From Leucobacter chromiireducens (GTDB lineage Bacteria; Actinomycetota; Actinomycetes; Actinomycetales; Microbacteriaceae): a stretch of DNA of 36,292 nt. Positions 26,029-33,374 of this stretch are shown here, in pieces; within the stretch, counting starts at the first letter, position 1, and each line of letters opens with the position of its first letter. The notes beneath the pieces were generated by a model, which did no database searches, was not told where the DNA came from, and saw only the letters and a list, made by a program, of their open reading frames with translations. The position numbers and the translations under genes are program-made. Where the stretch lies: contig NZ_RPDI01000030.1 of the NCBI RefSeq assembly GCF_003917135.1, positions 1 through 36,292 on the forward strand. The letters are read 5' to 3'.

Positions 26029-27144
26029 ATGACCGAATCGCTCACGGTGCGCGCCGCCGTCTACCGGGGGGACGACGGCGACCGGCTCGCGGTCGAGACG
26101 CTGCGGCTCGACGCCCCGAGCCACGGCGAGGTGCGCGTCCGCGTGCGCGCCGCCGGCGTCTGCGGCTCCGACCGCCACGTGATCGATGGCGAGTGGCAGG
26201 TGCCGCTCCCCGCGGTCATGGGGCACGAGGCCGCAGGCGTGGTGGAGGCGATCGGCGCTGGCGTGCGCGAGCTCGCGGTCGGCGATCACGTGATCATCGC
26301 GTGGCATCAGGCCTGCCAGCGCTGCGCGGAGTGCACGGGCGGGAAGCCGTGGGCGTGCACGCGCGTGCGCTCGAACGACTCGCAGCTGCCAGACGGGACG
26401 ACGCGGTGGCGCACCGCAGCTGGGGATCCTGCCTGGCCGTATCTCGCGGTCGGCGCGCTCAGCGAGCGCATCGTGGTGCCCGACTTCGCGGCGATCAAGG
26501 TGGACGAGCGGGTGCCCTTCGATGTCGCGAGCCTCATCGGCTGCTCGGTGGGCACGGGGTACGGCGCCGTCGTCAACAACGCGCGCGTCGTCGCCGGCGA
26601 GTCCGCGGTCGTGATCGGCGCTGGCGGCGTCGGCATGTCGATCATCGCGGCCCTCCGGCTCGCCGGGGCGCACCCGATCATCGCCGTCGACGTGTCGGAG
26701 GCGAAGCTCGCCGAGGCGCGATCCGCCGGCGCAACGCACGGTCTGATCGGGGGCGAAGGCCTCGCCGATCGCGTCGCCGAGCTGACCGCTGGCGGCGCTG
26801 ATGTGGCGTTCGAGGCGATCGGCCGCGTCGCCACGATGGAGCAGTTGCCCGGCCTCATCCGCCCGGGCGGGCGGGCGGTGTTCGTCGGGCTCCCGCCCGA
26901 GGGACAGGAACTCCGCATTGACGGCCTGCAGCTGGCGTACGACGGGAAGACGCTGATCGGCTCGAATTACGGCGGGCTCGTGCCGGCGCGCGACTTCCCG
27001 CGCGTGGCAGCCGCGTACCTGGCCGGCGAGCTCGCGCTCGACGAGCTGATCAGCGCGCGCGGCACGCTCGACGAGGTGAATGAAGCGTTCGACGCGATGC
27101 GGCGCGGGGAGCGCACGCGCACGGTGATCGTGTTTGAGGACTGA
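26029..27144 (+). CDS. Zinc-dependent alcohol dehydrogenase (MDR family)
   Basis: 371-residue medium-chain dehydrogenase. The catalytic zinc site is in AAGVCGSDRHVI and VMGHEAAGVVE. The structural zinc cysteines are CQRCAECTGGKPWAC. The NAD-binding glycine motif is VVIGAGGVGMSII (~residues 195-207). It resembles class III-type alcohol and formaldehyde dehydrogenases, but the substrate is not evident. It begins 2 nt after the transporter stop with GGAAGG upstream, so it belongs to that operon and probably oxidises the imported compound or an alcohol made from it. Confidence 0.92.
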   Translation: MTESLTVRAAVYRGDDGDRLAVETLRLDAPSHGEVRVRVRAAGVCGSDRHVIDGEWQVPLPAVMGHEAAGVVEAIGAGVRELAVGDHVIIAWHQACQRCAECTGGKPWACTRVRSNDSQLPDGTTRWRTAAGDPAWPYLAVGALSERIVVPDFAAIKVDERVPFDVASLIGCSVGTGYGAVVNNARVVAGESAVVIGAGGVGMSIIAALRLAGAHPIIAVDVSEAKLAEARSAGATHGLIGGEGLADRVAELTAGGADVAFEAIGRVATMEQLPGLIRPGGRAVFVGLPPEGQELRIDGLQLAYDGKTLIGSNYGGLVPARDFPRVAAAYLAGELALDELISARGTLDEVNEAFDAMRRGERTRTVIVFED

Positions 27145-27155
27145 GCGCCCAGCGC

Positions 27156-27188
27156 ACTCGCCGCGATTCGATCAGGATCGCGGCGAGT
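27156..27188. terminator. Bidirectional hairpin overlapping the regulator stop codon
   Basis: Perfect 12-bp inverted repeat (27156-27167 with 27177-27188) with a 9-nt loop, between convergent genes. The stop codon of the minus-strand XRE regulator (27172-27174) lies in the loop, so the right arm is coding. Confidence 0.75.
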
Positions 27189-27765
27189 TCGATCCGCTCC
27201 ACGCCGCAGGCACGAGCACCCAGAGCAGCTCGGCGCCCTCGGCGCCCGCGCGCCAGGTGTGCGGGGTCAGCCCGGGGAAGGTCAGCGTGTCGCCGGGGGA
27301 GAGCTCGGCCACGCGGCCGGTGAACTGCACCTCGACCGATCCGGAGATGAGGTGCAGCGACTCGACCGCGCAGCTGACCGTGTAGAGGTCGTCGCCGCCT
27401 GAGCCGTGCGGCGCGACGCTCGAGCGCAGCAGCTGTACGCGCTCCTCCGAGCGCGGCGTCACGAGGCGCTCCTCGGTACCGATCCCGCCCATGTTGATGC
27501 GCGGCGCCGCCGCGAGTGCGACGTGCTGCACGTCGGGCTCCTCGAACAGGGTCCCGATCGGCAGCGAGAGCGCGTGGCAGATCTGCACGAGCGCGGGCAC
27601 GCTGGGCATCGTGTCGTCGCGTTCGATGCGGCTGATGAAGCCCTTCGTGAGACCTGACGCCTGCGCGAGCTGCTCGAGCGTGAGCCCCTGCGCGACGCGC
27701 GATGAGCGAAGTTTTGCCCCGATCCGCACGGGGTCGTCGCCGGCACTGAGATGAATCGCTCGCAC
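27172..27765 (-). CDS. XRE-family regulator with C-terminal cupin
   Basis: 197 residues. An N-terminal HTH_XRE domain (about residues 12-66, [35 protein letters not shown]) is followed by a cupin_2 ligand-binding domain ([32 protein letters not shown]). This is the architecture of PuuR-like regulators of polyamine and amino acid genes. The GTG at 27765 has AGGAG 5 nt upstream; a longer ATG at 27867 would read through the promoter region of both genes and is unlikely. It is divergent from the agmatinase-type gene and is its probable regulator, possibly sensing the guanidino substrate or polyamine product. Confidence 0.88.
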   Translation of the reverse strand: MRAIHLSAGDDPVRIGAKLRSSRVAQGLTLEQLAQASGLTKGFISRIERDDTMPSVPALVQICHALSLPIGTLFEEPDVQHVALAAAPRINMGGIGTEERLVTPRSEERVQLLRSSVAPHGSGGDDLYTVSCAVESLHLISGSVEVQFTGRVAELSPGDTLTFPGLTPHTWRAGAEGAELLWVLVPAAWSGSNSPRS

Positions 27766-27792
27766 GCGCGCTCCTCGTTCCTCTGGCCCGCA

Positions 27793-27822
27793 TTGACCGG
27801 ACCGCGACTTCCAGCCTATAGT
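27793..27822 (+). promoter_or_regulatory. Promoter of the ureohydrolase gene
   Basis: TTGACC (27793-27798), an 18-nt spacer and TATAGT (27817-27822), the closest match to consensus in the window. Transcription would start near 27829. Confidence 0.65.
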
Positions 27823-27836
27823 GAAGGCAAGTTCAC
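27821..27836. promoter_or_regulatory. Likely operator of the XRE-cupin regulator
   Basis: GTGAA-GGCAAG-TTCAC is a perfect 5-bp inverted repeat overlapping the -10 and start site of the ureohydrolase promoter, well placed for repression. Confidence 0.45.
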
Positions 27837-27900
27837 CAATAGAACTCATATGTTTACTCTCATGCAACTTTTGGGAGCAAATCTGAAAGGACGTGCATCA

Positions 27901-28848
27901 GTGACGGATCACACCCCGCAGGGACCGGTTGACGCCAGCCTCACCCCGCGCTACGCCGGGATCGCCACCTTCGCCAAGCTGCCGCGCATCGAGGACGTGC
28001 CCTCGGCCGACATCGCCGTCGTTGGCGTGCCCTTCGACACCGGCGTGAGCTTCCGCCCCGGCGCGCGCTTCGGCCCATCGCACGTCCGCGAGGCCTCGCG
28101 CCTGCTGCGCCCGTACAACCCCGCGCAGGACGTCTCCCCGTTCAACGTCAAGCAGGTCGTCGACGCCGGCGACATCGTGGCGAACCCCTTCAACCTCGAC
28201 GAGGCAGTCGCGCAGGTTGAGGCCGCGGCGACCGAGCTCGGCGAGAAGGTCGACAAGATCGTCACCGTCGGCGGCGACCACACGATCGCGCTCCCGCTGC
28301 TGCGCGCCATCAACAAGAAGCACGGCCCCGTCGCGGTGCTGCACTTCGACGCGCACCTCGACACCTGGGACACGTACTTCGGCGCGCCGACCACGCACGG
28401 CACCCCCTTCCGCCGCGCGTCGGAGGAGGGGCTCATCGACCTGACCGCCTCGATGCACGGCGGCACCCGCGGCCCGCTCTACGGCAAGCAGGATCTCGAG
28501 GACGACGCGATGCTCGGCTTCCAGATCGTCACGAGCGAGTTCATCGAGGAGCACGGGATCCCCGCAGCGCTCGAGAAGATCCGCGCACGCGTCGGCGACA
28601 AGCCGCTCTACATCTCGATCGACATCGATGTGCTGGATCCCGCGCACGCGCCAGGAACCGGCACCCCCGAGGCCGGCGGCCTCACGAGCCGCGAGATGCT
28701 CCGCCTCATCCGCGGGCTCGCTGACCTGCAGATCGTCGGCGCCGACGTCGTCGAGGTCGCCCCCGCGTACGACCACGCGCAGATCACCGCGGTCGCGGCG
28801 AGCCACGTCGTGTACGAGCTCGTCAGCGCGATGGCCGCGCGCGACTAA
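27901..28848 (+). CDS. Agmatinase-type ureohydrolase (arginase superfamily)
   Basis: 315-residue dimanganese hydrolase that removes urea from a guanidino compound, most likely agmatine to putrescine. Metal-binding motifs are [24 protein letters not shown] and [23 protein letters not shown]. The last loop, with GTGTPExGG, is the agmatinase form rather than true arginase. The GTG at 27901 has GAAAGGA about 9 nt upstream. A GTG at 27893 runs into a stop at once. Alternatives are guanidinobutyrase or other guanidino-acid hydrolases, which share these motifs. It is transcribed away from the XRE-cupin gene and followed by a strong terminator, so it appears monocistronic. Confidence 0.92.
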   Translation: MTDHTPQGPVDASLTPRYAGIATFAKLPRIEDVPSADIAVVGVPFDTGVSFRPGARFGPSHVREASRLLRPYNPAQDVSPFNVKQVVDAGDIVANPFNLDEAVAQVEAAATELGEKVDKIVTVGGDHTIALPLLRAINKKHGPVAVLHFDAHLDTWDTYFGAPTTHGTPFRRASEEGLIDLTASMHGGTRGPLYGKQDLEDDAMLGFQIVTSEFIEEHGIPAALEKIRARVGDKPLYISIDIDVLDPAHAPGTGTPEAGGLTSREMLRLIRGLADLQIVGADVVEVAPAYDHAQITAVAASHVVYELVSAMAARD

Positions 28849-28875
28849 TCCCCGTCGCCGCGTCCCCACCCCTGG

Positions 28876-28917
28876 CGAAGGCCCGGGCCCCCGTTCCCCG
28901 CGGAGCCCGGGCCTTCG
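28876..28917 (+). terminator. Terminator of the ureohydrolase gene
   Basis: Perfect 13-bp GC-rich stem (28876-28888 with 28905-28917), 16-nt loop, 27 nt after the stop codon. Confidence 0.8.
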
Positions 28918-28934
28918 TGTGCGCGCAGCCGCCC

Positions 28935-28999
28935 CCAAGCGATTCGGCAGAACCCAGCCCGTTTCGCACTCAGGCACTTGCTTTCGCCGAATCGCTTGG
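28935..28999. repeat. 14-bp inverted repeat before the cyclase gene
   Basis: Arms 28935-28948 and 28986-28999 are perfect inverted copies separated by 37 nt. The right arm covers the -35 position of the next gene's promoter, so it may be an operator pair or part of a terminator-promoter junction. Confidence 0.7.
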
Positions 29000-29008
29000 C
29001 GTGGGAGG

Positions 29009-29014
29009 TACGGT
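29009..29014 (+). promoter_or_regulatory. -10 box of the leaderless cyclase gene
   Basis: TACGGT ends 6 nt before the GTG at 29021. A GGGAGG lies too far upstream (12 nt) to be the ribosome site. Confidence 0.45.
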
Positions 29015-29020
29015 GGCGGT

Positions 29021-29650
29021 GTGCGTTATGTCGACCTCAGTCACCCACTTGAGACGGGCATGCCGGTCTACCCCGGCGACCCCGAGGTGAGCTTCGCGCC
29101 GGAGCTCACGATCGCGGCGGACGGCGTGGCCGTCGAGCGGCTGGAGCTCGGCTCGCACGCCGGCACGCACCTGGACGCGCCGGCGCACGCGGTCCCCGGT
29201 GGGCGAACGGTTGACCAGATCCCGCTCGAACGCCTCTGGGGGCCGGCGCGCCTGCTGCGCGTGTCAGCCCCATCCGCGGGCGGCTCGATCGGGATCGCTG
29301 AGCTCGACCTCCCCGCAGCGCTGCCGGGGATCGTGTGCGTGGCGACCGGCTGGGACGCGCACTTCGGGACCCCGCGGGCCGAACAGCACCCGGCGCTCGC
29401 GCTCGAGCTCGCGGCTGCGCTGTGGGCGAGGGGCGCGCGGGTGCTCGCCGTCGACACGCTGAGCCCGGATGCCACGGTGGGCGGCGGCGGAATGCCGGTG
29501 CACGACTTCTGGCTGGGCAACGATGGGGTGATCGTGGAGAACCTGACCGGCCTCGGCCGTGTGCCCGAGGCGTTCGAGCTGGCCATCCTGCCGCTGCGCC
29601 TGGCCGGAATCGACGGCTCGCCGGTGCGCGCCGTGGCGCGCGTGGGCTAG
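29021..29650 (+). CDS. Cyclase/kynurenine-formamidase-like hydrolase
   Basis: 209 residues of the cyclase family (Pfam Cyclase, KynB-like), metal-dependent amidohydrolases acting on N-formyl, cyclic imide or related amide substrates. It begins VDLSHPLETGMPVYPGDP and has the metal motif SHAGTHLDAPAHAVPGGRTV (HxGTHxDxPxH), followed by DQIPLERLWGPA and a C-terminal DTLSPDATVGG and HDFWLGNDGVIVENL, all typical of the family. No kynurenine-pathway genes are nearby, so true kynurenine formamidase activity is not supported. It lies between the agmatinase-type gene and the convergent PucR regulator. Confidence 0.9.
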   Translation: MRYVDLSHPLETGMPVYPGDPEVSFAPELTIAADGVAVERLELGSHAGTHLDAPAHAVPGGRTVDQIPLERLWGPARLLRVSAPSAGGSIGIAELDLPAALPGIVCVATGWDAHFGTPRAEQHPALALELAAALWARGARVLAVDTLSPDATVGGGGMPVHDFWLGNDGVIVENLTGLGRVPEAFELAILPLRLAGIDGSPVRAVARVG

Positions 29651-29690
29651 TCACTCCGCACGCTCCAGGCTGCCCGCCCCGCGGTCCCGC

Positions 29691-29737
29691 AACCCTGCAC
29701 CCTGCAACCCCGAAACCCCGAAACCCCGCAACCCCGC
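29691..29737. repeat. Short tandem repeat, ~8-bp unit (AACCCCGN) x6
   Basis: Six head-to-tail units from 29691 to 29737, the last four identical in the first seven bases (AACCCCG). It lies immediately before a 60-nt hairpin. Confidence 0.85.
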
Positions 29738-29738
29738 A

Positions 29739-29798
29739 GGAGAAATCTGGGATCTCGGAGTCTCTCGACCGAGAGGCTCCGAGATCCCAGATTTCTCC
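29739..29798. terminator. 60-nt perfect-stem hairpin between convergent genes
   Basis: Arms 29739-29760 and 29777-29798 are exact 22-bp inverted copies, and the 16-nt interior forms a further 5-bp stem. It separates the cyclase gene (plus) from the PucR gene (minus) and can end transcription from both sides. Confidence 0.85.
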
Positions 29799-29800
29799 GT

Positions 29801-29880
29801 GTGAAGTGGGGTGGGGTCTTGTGAAGTGGGGTAGGGCCGTGTGACGTGGGGTGAGGCCGCGTGAGGTAGGCCCGGCCTAC
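29801..29880. repeat. Degenerate 20-bp tandem repeat x4
   Basis: Four units in exact 20-bp register at 29801, 29821, 29841 and 29861, each starting GTGAnGT. The first two share their first 12 bases, the third differs slightly and the fourth diverges after 8 bases. The last unit covers the 3' end of the PucR gene including its stop codon. Confidence 0.85.
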
Positions 29881-31544
29881 TCGTCCGCGTCGAGCGCGGT
29901 CAGCGCGAGCAGCACGCGGGCGCGCTCAAGCGGATCCTCCAGGTCGCGGCCGAGCAGCGACTGCGCCTCCGCGATGAGCCGCCGCACCGTGTTGCGGTGC
30001 AGCTCGAGGTCGCGGGCGGTGCGATCCCACGCCCCGTGGTGGCGCAGCCACGAGCGGAGCGCCCGCCGCGGCTCCGCGTGCGCCGGGCCGAGCAGCGGCG
30101 CGAGCCACTGCGCCGCAGCCGCGCGCGCCACGGCGGGGTCGGCCGCCGCGCCGAGCGGCCACATGCCCGATGCGGGCTCCGCCGCGCCGTCAATGTGCTG
30201 GCGCAGGTGCCGCGCCGCGCGCGCGTGCTCCTCGGCCTCGCGCATCGCTGCGGGGAGATCGCCGAAGTCGTGTGCGGCGCTCACCGCGAGCAGCCACCCG
30301 AGCTCCCGGGCCCGCTCCAGTTCGCCAGGCGTCGGCGGGGCGCCAACGAACGCGCGGAGCCGCCTCGCCCGGTGCTCGACAAACGGGGTGTGCAGCAGGC
30401 GTCGCAGCCAGGCCGCATCGGAGGCAACCGTCCCATCGCCAGGCACGGGGTCGTTGCCGAGCGCCCGGCCGGGATCCCGAATCGCGATCACCGCGTGTGC
30501 GCGCCGCGCGCTGCCGCCGAACGAGTTCGAGAGGAGCCGGGCAAAGCGATCCCGCTCAGCGCCGGGGATCGTGGTGGCGGGGGAGTCGGTCATGAGGTGC
30601 ATGAGGAGCTGGTCGACCGCCATCGACTGCGCCGCGGGGAGCTGCAGCACGAGCCCGACGAGGTTTGCGGCGAGCTGCAGCGCAGTGAGGTCGGTGCGCG
30701 TCAGCCGGGGCGCGCGCCCGAGCAGCAGAATCGCGCTGTCGCCCGAGACCCGCGAGCGTGCACGCCGCGGACCGGCCTCATGCGCGGCCACCTCGTACTC
30801 GGTGCCGGCGTCCGCCCCCGCGCCAGCCGTGACCGTCGTGAACACCGTCGGTTGCGCGCCGCGCGCCCGCGGCTGAGCGGCCAACCGCTCGCGCAACTCG
30901 GCGATCGTCGATTCGAGCGGCAGGCCAGCGGGCAGCTCGCCGCTCCGGTAGGTCTCGTCCTCGATGTGCAGCACGGCCCAGCCGGTGCCCTGCTGGGCGA
31001 GCTCCTCAACGAGCCGCTGCGCTGGGCGGTGCTGCAGCGAGGCCTCGGTGAGCCGTCGCGCCAGCGTGTTCATCGCCTCGAGGGCGCGCGTTCGCTCGGT
31101 TTCGAGCGCGCGGTTGAGTGCGCTCGTCACGGCCGCGAAGTACACGTGCTCGGGGAGCGCGACGAGGGGGAAGCCGAGTGCCTGGCACGCCGCGACGAGC
31201 CCGGCGGGCACCTCGGCGTGCACCGGCTCAATGCCGAAGACGAGCGCGGACACCCCGGCCGCGTGGAGGCGCGCGGCGTATGCGGCGTCGCGTACGGGAT
31301 CCCCGGTGATCGCAAGCCCGGTGATGAGCAGCAGATCGCCAGGCAGCATGTACGCGCCGGGGTCGTCGAGTTCGATGACGATCGAGGAGGCGACCGGGGT
31401 GGCGCGGACGCGCGCGCGGAGTTCGGGATCCGCCGCGAGCTCGGCCGGCGCGGGGGAGAGGAGCGCGGCCCCGAACGCCGGCTCGTCGAGCAGCGTTGCG
31501 AGAGGAACGGTGGCGCGATCCCGCACCTGGGTGACCGGTTGCAT
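29877..31544 (-). CDS. PucR-family transcriptional regulator
   Basis: 555 residues. An N-terminal PucR sensor domain (about residues 10-135, containing MLPGDLLLITGL and SALVFGIEPVHAEVPAGLV) and a long middle region end in the PucR-type HTH (HTH_30, about residues 498-545: LRHHGAWDRTARDLELHRNTVRRLIAEA). PucR proteins are typically activators of purine, amine or amino acid catabolism. The ATG at 31544 has AAGGAG 6 nt upstream. It is divergent from the symporter operon, and the intergenic ATCCC/GGGAT sites are likely its operators. The 3' end runs into a 20-bp tandem repeat. Confidence 0.92.
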   Translation of the reverse strand: MQPVTQVRDRATVPLATLLDEPAFGAALLSPAPAELAADPELRARVRATPVASSIVIELDDPGAYMLPGDLLLITGLAITGDPVRDAAYAARLHAAGVSALVFGIEPVHAEVPAGLVAACQALGFPLVALPEHVYFAAVTSALNRALETERTRALEAMNTLARRLTEASLQHRPAQRLVEELAQQGTGWAVLHIEDETYRSGELPAGLPLESTIAELRERLAAQPRARGAQPTVFTTVTAGAGADAGTEYEVAAHEAGPRRARSRVSGDSAILLLGRAPRLTRTDLTALQLAANLVGLVLQLPAAQSMAVDQLLMHLMTDSPATTIPGAERDRFARLLSNSFGGSARRAHAVIAIRDPGRALGNDPVPGDGTVASDAAWLRRLLHTPFVEHRARRLRAFVGAPPTPGELERARELGWLLAVSAAHDFGDLPAAMREAEEHARAARHLRQHIDGAAEPASGMWPLGAAADPAVARAAAAQWLAPLLGPAHAEPRRALRSWLRHHGAWDRTARDLELHRNTVRRLIAEAQSLLGRDLEDPLERARVLLALTALDADE

Positions 31545-31585
31545 GGCGTGCTCCTTGCGGATCGGGGCGGATGAGCTCGGGCGCG

Positions 31586-31633
31586 ATCCCTATCTCCGGG
31601 ATGAATTATCCCACGCATCTAACAAAGTGGGAT
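31586..31633. promoter_or_regulatory. ATCCC/GGGAT half-site array
   Basis: Four half-sites alternate in orientation: ATCCC 31586-31590, GGGAT 31598-31602, ATCCC 31608-31612 and GGGAT 31629-31633. Two pairs extend into longer symmetry (GGGAT-GAATT-ATCCC and ATCCCAC...GTGGGAT). The array lies between the PucR gene and the symporter, suiting PucR binding. Confidence 0.5.
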
Positions 31634-31665
31634 CTTTTGCGCAACCCGGCCCGCGCGAAGCCGAG

Positions 31666-31671
31666 TAGCTT
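31666..31671 (+). promoter_or_regulatory. Possible -10 box of the symporter operon
   Basis: TAGCTT, 32 nt after the last GGGAT half-site, lacks a -35 hexamer, as expected for an activator-dependent promoter. It is weakly supported; TAAGAC at 31681 is an alternative. Confidence 0.3.
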
Positions 31672-31748
31672 TCCGTGAGGTAAGACACACTCGGCATCGA
31701 TGAACGTGGGCGTCGGCGCGGATCCCCCAATCCCACAAGGAGGACACT

Positions 31749-33254
31749 GTGGTCCTGGACTACATCGTCATCGCGGCGTATCTCATCGGCATCATCGGTG
31801 TCGGTTACTGGGGCATGCGCCGCTCGAAGTCGAAGAGCGACTACCTCGTCGCCGGCCGCCGCCTCGGCGGTTTCATGTACTCGGGCGCCATGTCGGCCAT
31901 CGTGCTCGGCGGCGCCTCGACGGTCGGCGGCATCGGCCTCGGCTGGGAGTACGGCATCTCCGGCGCCTGGCTGGTCACCGCGATCGGGCTCGGGATTCTC
32001 CTGCTCAGCGCGTTCCTCGCGAAGCGCATCGTGAAGCTGAAGGTCACCACCGTCACCGAGATGCTCGACCTCCGCTACGGCGGCGCGAACGGGCTCATCT
32101 CGGGCATCGTGATGTTCCTCTACACGCTGATGCTCACGGTCACCTCGACGCTCGCGTACGCCACGATCTTCCATGTGCTGTTCGGGATCTCGAACCTCTG
32201 GGGCGTGATCATCGGCGGCTCGATCGTTGCCGTCTACTCGATCATGGGCGGCATGTGGTCGATCACCATGACCGATGTCGTGCAGTTCGTCATCAAGACC
32301 GTCGGCATGTTCCTCCTGCTCCTCCCGATCGCCCTCATCTCCGCTTCCGAGGAGGCCGGCGGCTGGGACGGTATCCGCGAGCGCCTCGGCGACTCCTTCT
32401 TCTCGCCGTGGTCGATCGGCGGCATGACGATCGTCACCTATGTGATCGTGTACACGCTCGGCCTGCTCATCGGCCAGGACATCTGGCAGCGCGTCGTCAC
32501 CGCACGCACCCCCCGCGTCGCGAAGTGGGGCGGCATCACCTCGGGTGTCTACTGCCTCCTCTACGCGTTCGCCGGCGCACTCATCGGCATGGCCGCACGC
32601 GTCCTCTTCCCCGAGATGGACAACCGCAACGACGCCTTCGCGTTCATGGCGCAGGAGATGCTGCCCCCCGGCGTGCGCGGCATCGTGCTCGCGGCTGCCC
32701 TCTCCGCGATGATGTCCACCGCGAGCGGCGCGCTCATCGCCTCCGCAACGGTCTTCACGACCGACCTGCTCCCGGCGGTCCGCAGCCTGTTCGGCATGAA
32801 GCCGAAGCAGGTCGAGGTGCACGATGGCCACGTTGGCGGCGAGAGCCTCACGGGCTACCGCGTCACGATCTTCGTGCTGGCCGGCGTCACGATGTTCATC
32901 TCGACGCTCGTCACCGACGTGGTGGCTGCGCTCACGATCGCGTACGACATTCTCGTCGGCGGCCTGCTCGTCGCGATCGTCGGCGGCCTGTTCTGGAAGC
33001 GCGGCACCCGCGCTGGCGCCCTCGCGAGCATGCTCGTCGGCGCTGTCGTCGTGATCGTGTCGATGTCGATCTGGGGGATCCTCGCCAACGAGCCGATCTA
33101 CTTCAGCCTGCTCGCGAGCCTCGTCACCTACGTGGTGGTCAGCCTCCTCACGAAGCCGACCCCCGCGCCGATCCTCGACGAGTGGACCCACCGCCTCAGC
33201 CTCGACGATCGCACCGCCGTCAACGACGTCGTGTACGACGAGGTGCAGCGCTAG
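31749..33254 (+). CDS. Sodium:solute symporter (SSS family)
   Basis: 501-residue transporter with about 13 membrane helices and the SSS start YIVIAAYLIGIIGVGYWGMRRSKSKSDYLVAGRRLGGFMYSGAM. The sodium-site region is AAALSAMMSTASGALIASATVFTTDLL. The substrate may be a carboxylate, amino acid, urea-like or nucleobase compound and cannot be read. The GTG at 31749 has AAGGAGG 6 nt upstream. It is the first gene of the operon with the ThDP enzyme and D-2-hydroxyacid dehydrogenase, and probably imports the compound they use. A hairpin separates it from the next gene, which may lower downstream expression. Confidence 0.93.
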   Translation: MVLDYIVIAAYLIGIIGVGYWGMRRSKSKSDYLVAGRRLGGFMYSGAMSAIVLGGASTVGGIGLGWEYGISGAWLVTAIGLGILLLSAFLAKRIVKLKVTTVTEMLDLRYGGANGLISGIVMFLYTLMLTVTSTLAYATIFHVLFGISNLWGVIIGGSIVAVYSIMGGMWSITMTDVVQFVIKTVGMFLLLLPIALISASEEAGGWDGIRERLGDSFFSPWSIGGMTIVTYVIVYTLGLLIGQDIWQRVVTARTPRVAKWGGITSGVYCLLYAFAGALIGMAARVLFPEMDNRNDAFAFMAQEMLPPGVRGIVLAAALSAMMSTASGALIASATVFTTDLLPAVRSLFGMKPKQVEVHDGHVGGESLTGYRVTIFVLAGVTMFISTLVTDVVAALTIAYDILVGGLLVAIVGGLFWKRGTRAGALASMLVGAVVVIVSMSIWGILANEPIYFSLLASLVTYVVVSLLTKPTPAPILDEWTHRLSLDDRTAVNDVVYDEVQR

Positions 33255-33285
33255 CCTGTTCACGCCTGCGCGGCTCCGGCCGCGC

Positions 33286-33324
33286 GATCCGGCACCGCGG
33301 AGGGCACGCCCGCGGTGCCGGATC
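33286..33324 (+). terminator. Intercistronic hairpin after the symporter
   Basis: Perfect 15-bp stem (33286-33300 with 33310-33324) and a 9-nt loop, preceded by a smaller hairpin at 33267-33284. It is a likely partial terminator or mRNA-stability element between the symporter and the ThDP enzyme gene. Confidence 0.75.
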
Positions 33325-33374
33325 CGTATCCGCCCCGAGTGCCTGTCACGTCCCACTTCTTCGTAGGAGGAATC

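Noticed and set aside
28986..29000. Right arm of the inverted repeat as the -35 of the cyclase promoter
   Set aside because: Neither the arm nor the bases around it match TTGACA at a 16-18 nt distance from TACGGT.
29021..29650. Assignment as kynB kynurenine formamidase
   Set aside because: The metal motif fits the whole cyclase family, and no kynureninase or tryptophan dioxygenase gene is present, so only the family is reported.
29691..29880. Possible CRISPR array from the clustered repeats
   Set aside because: The repeats are contiguous 8-bp and 20-bp tandem units without unique spacers, and no cas gene is nearby.
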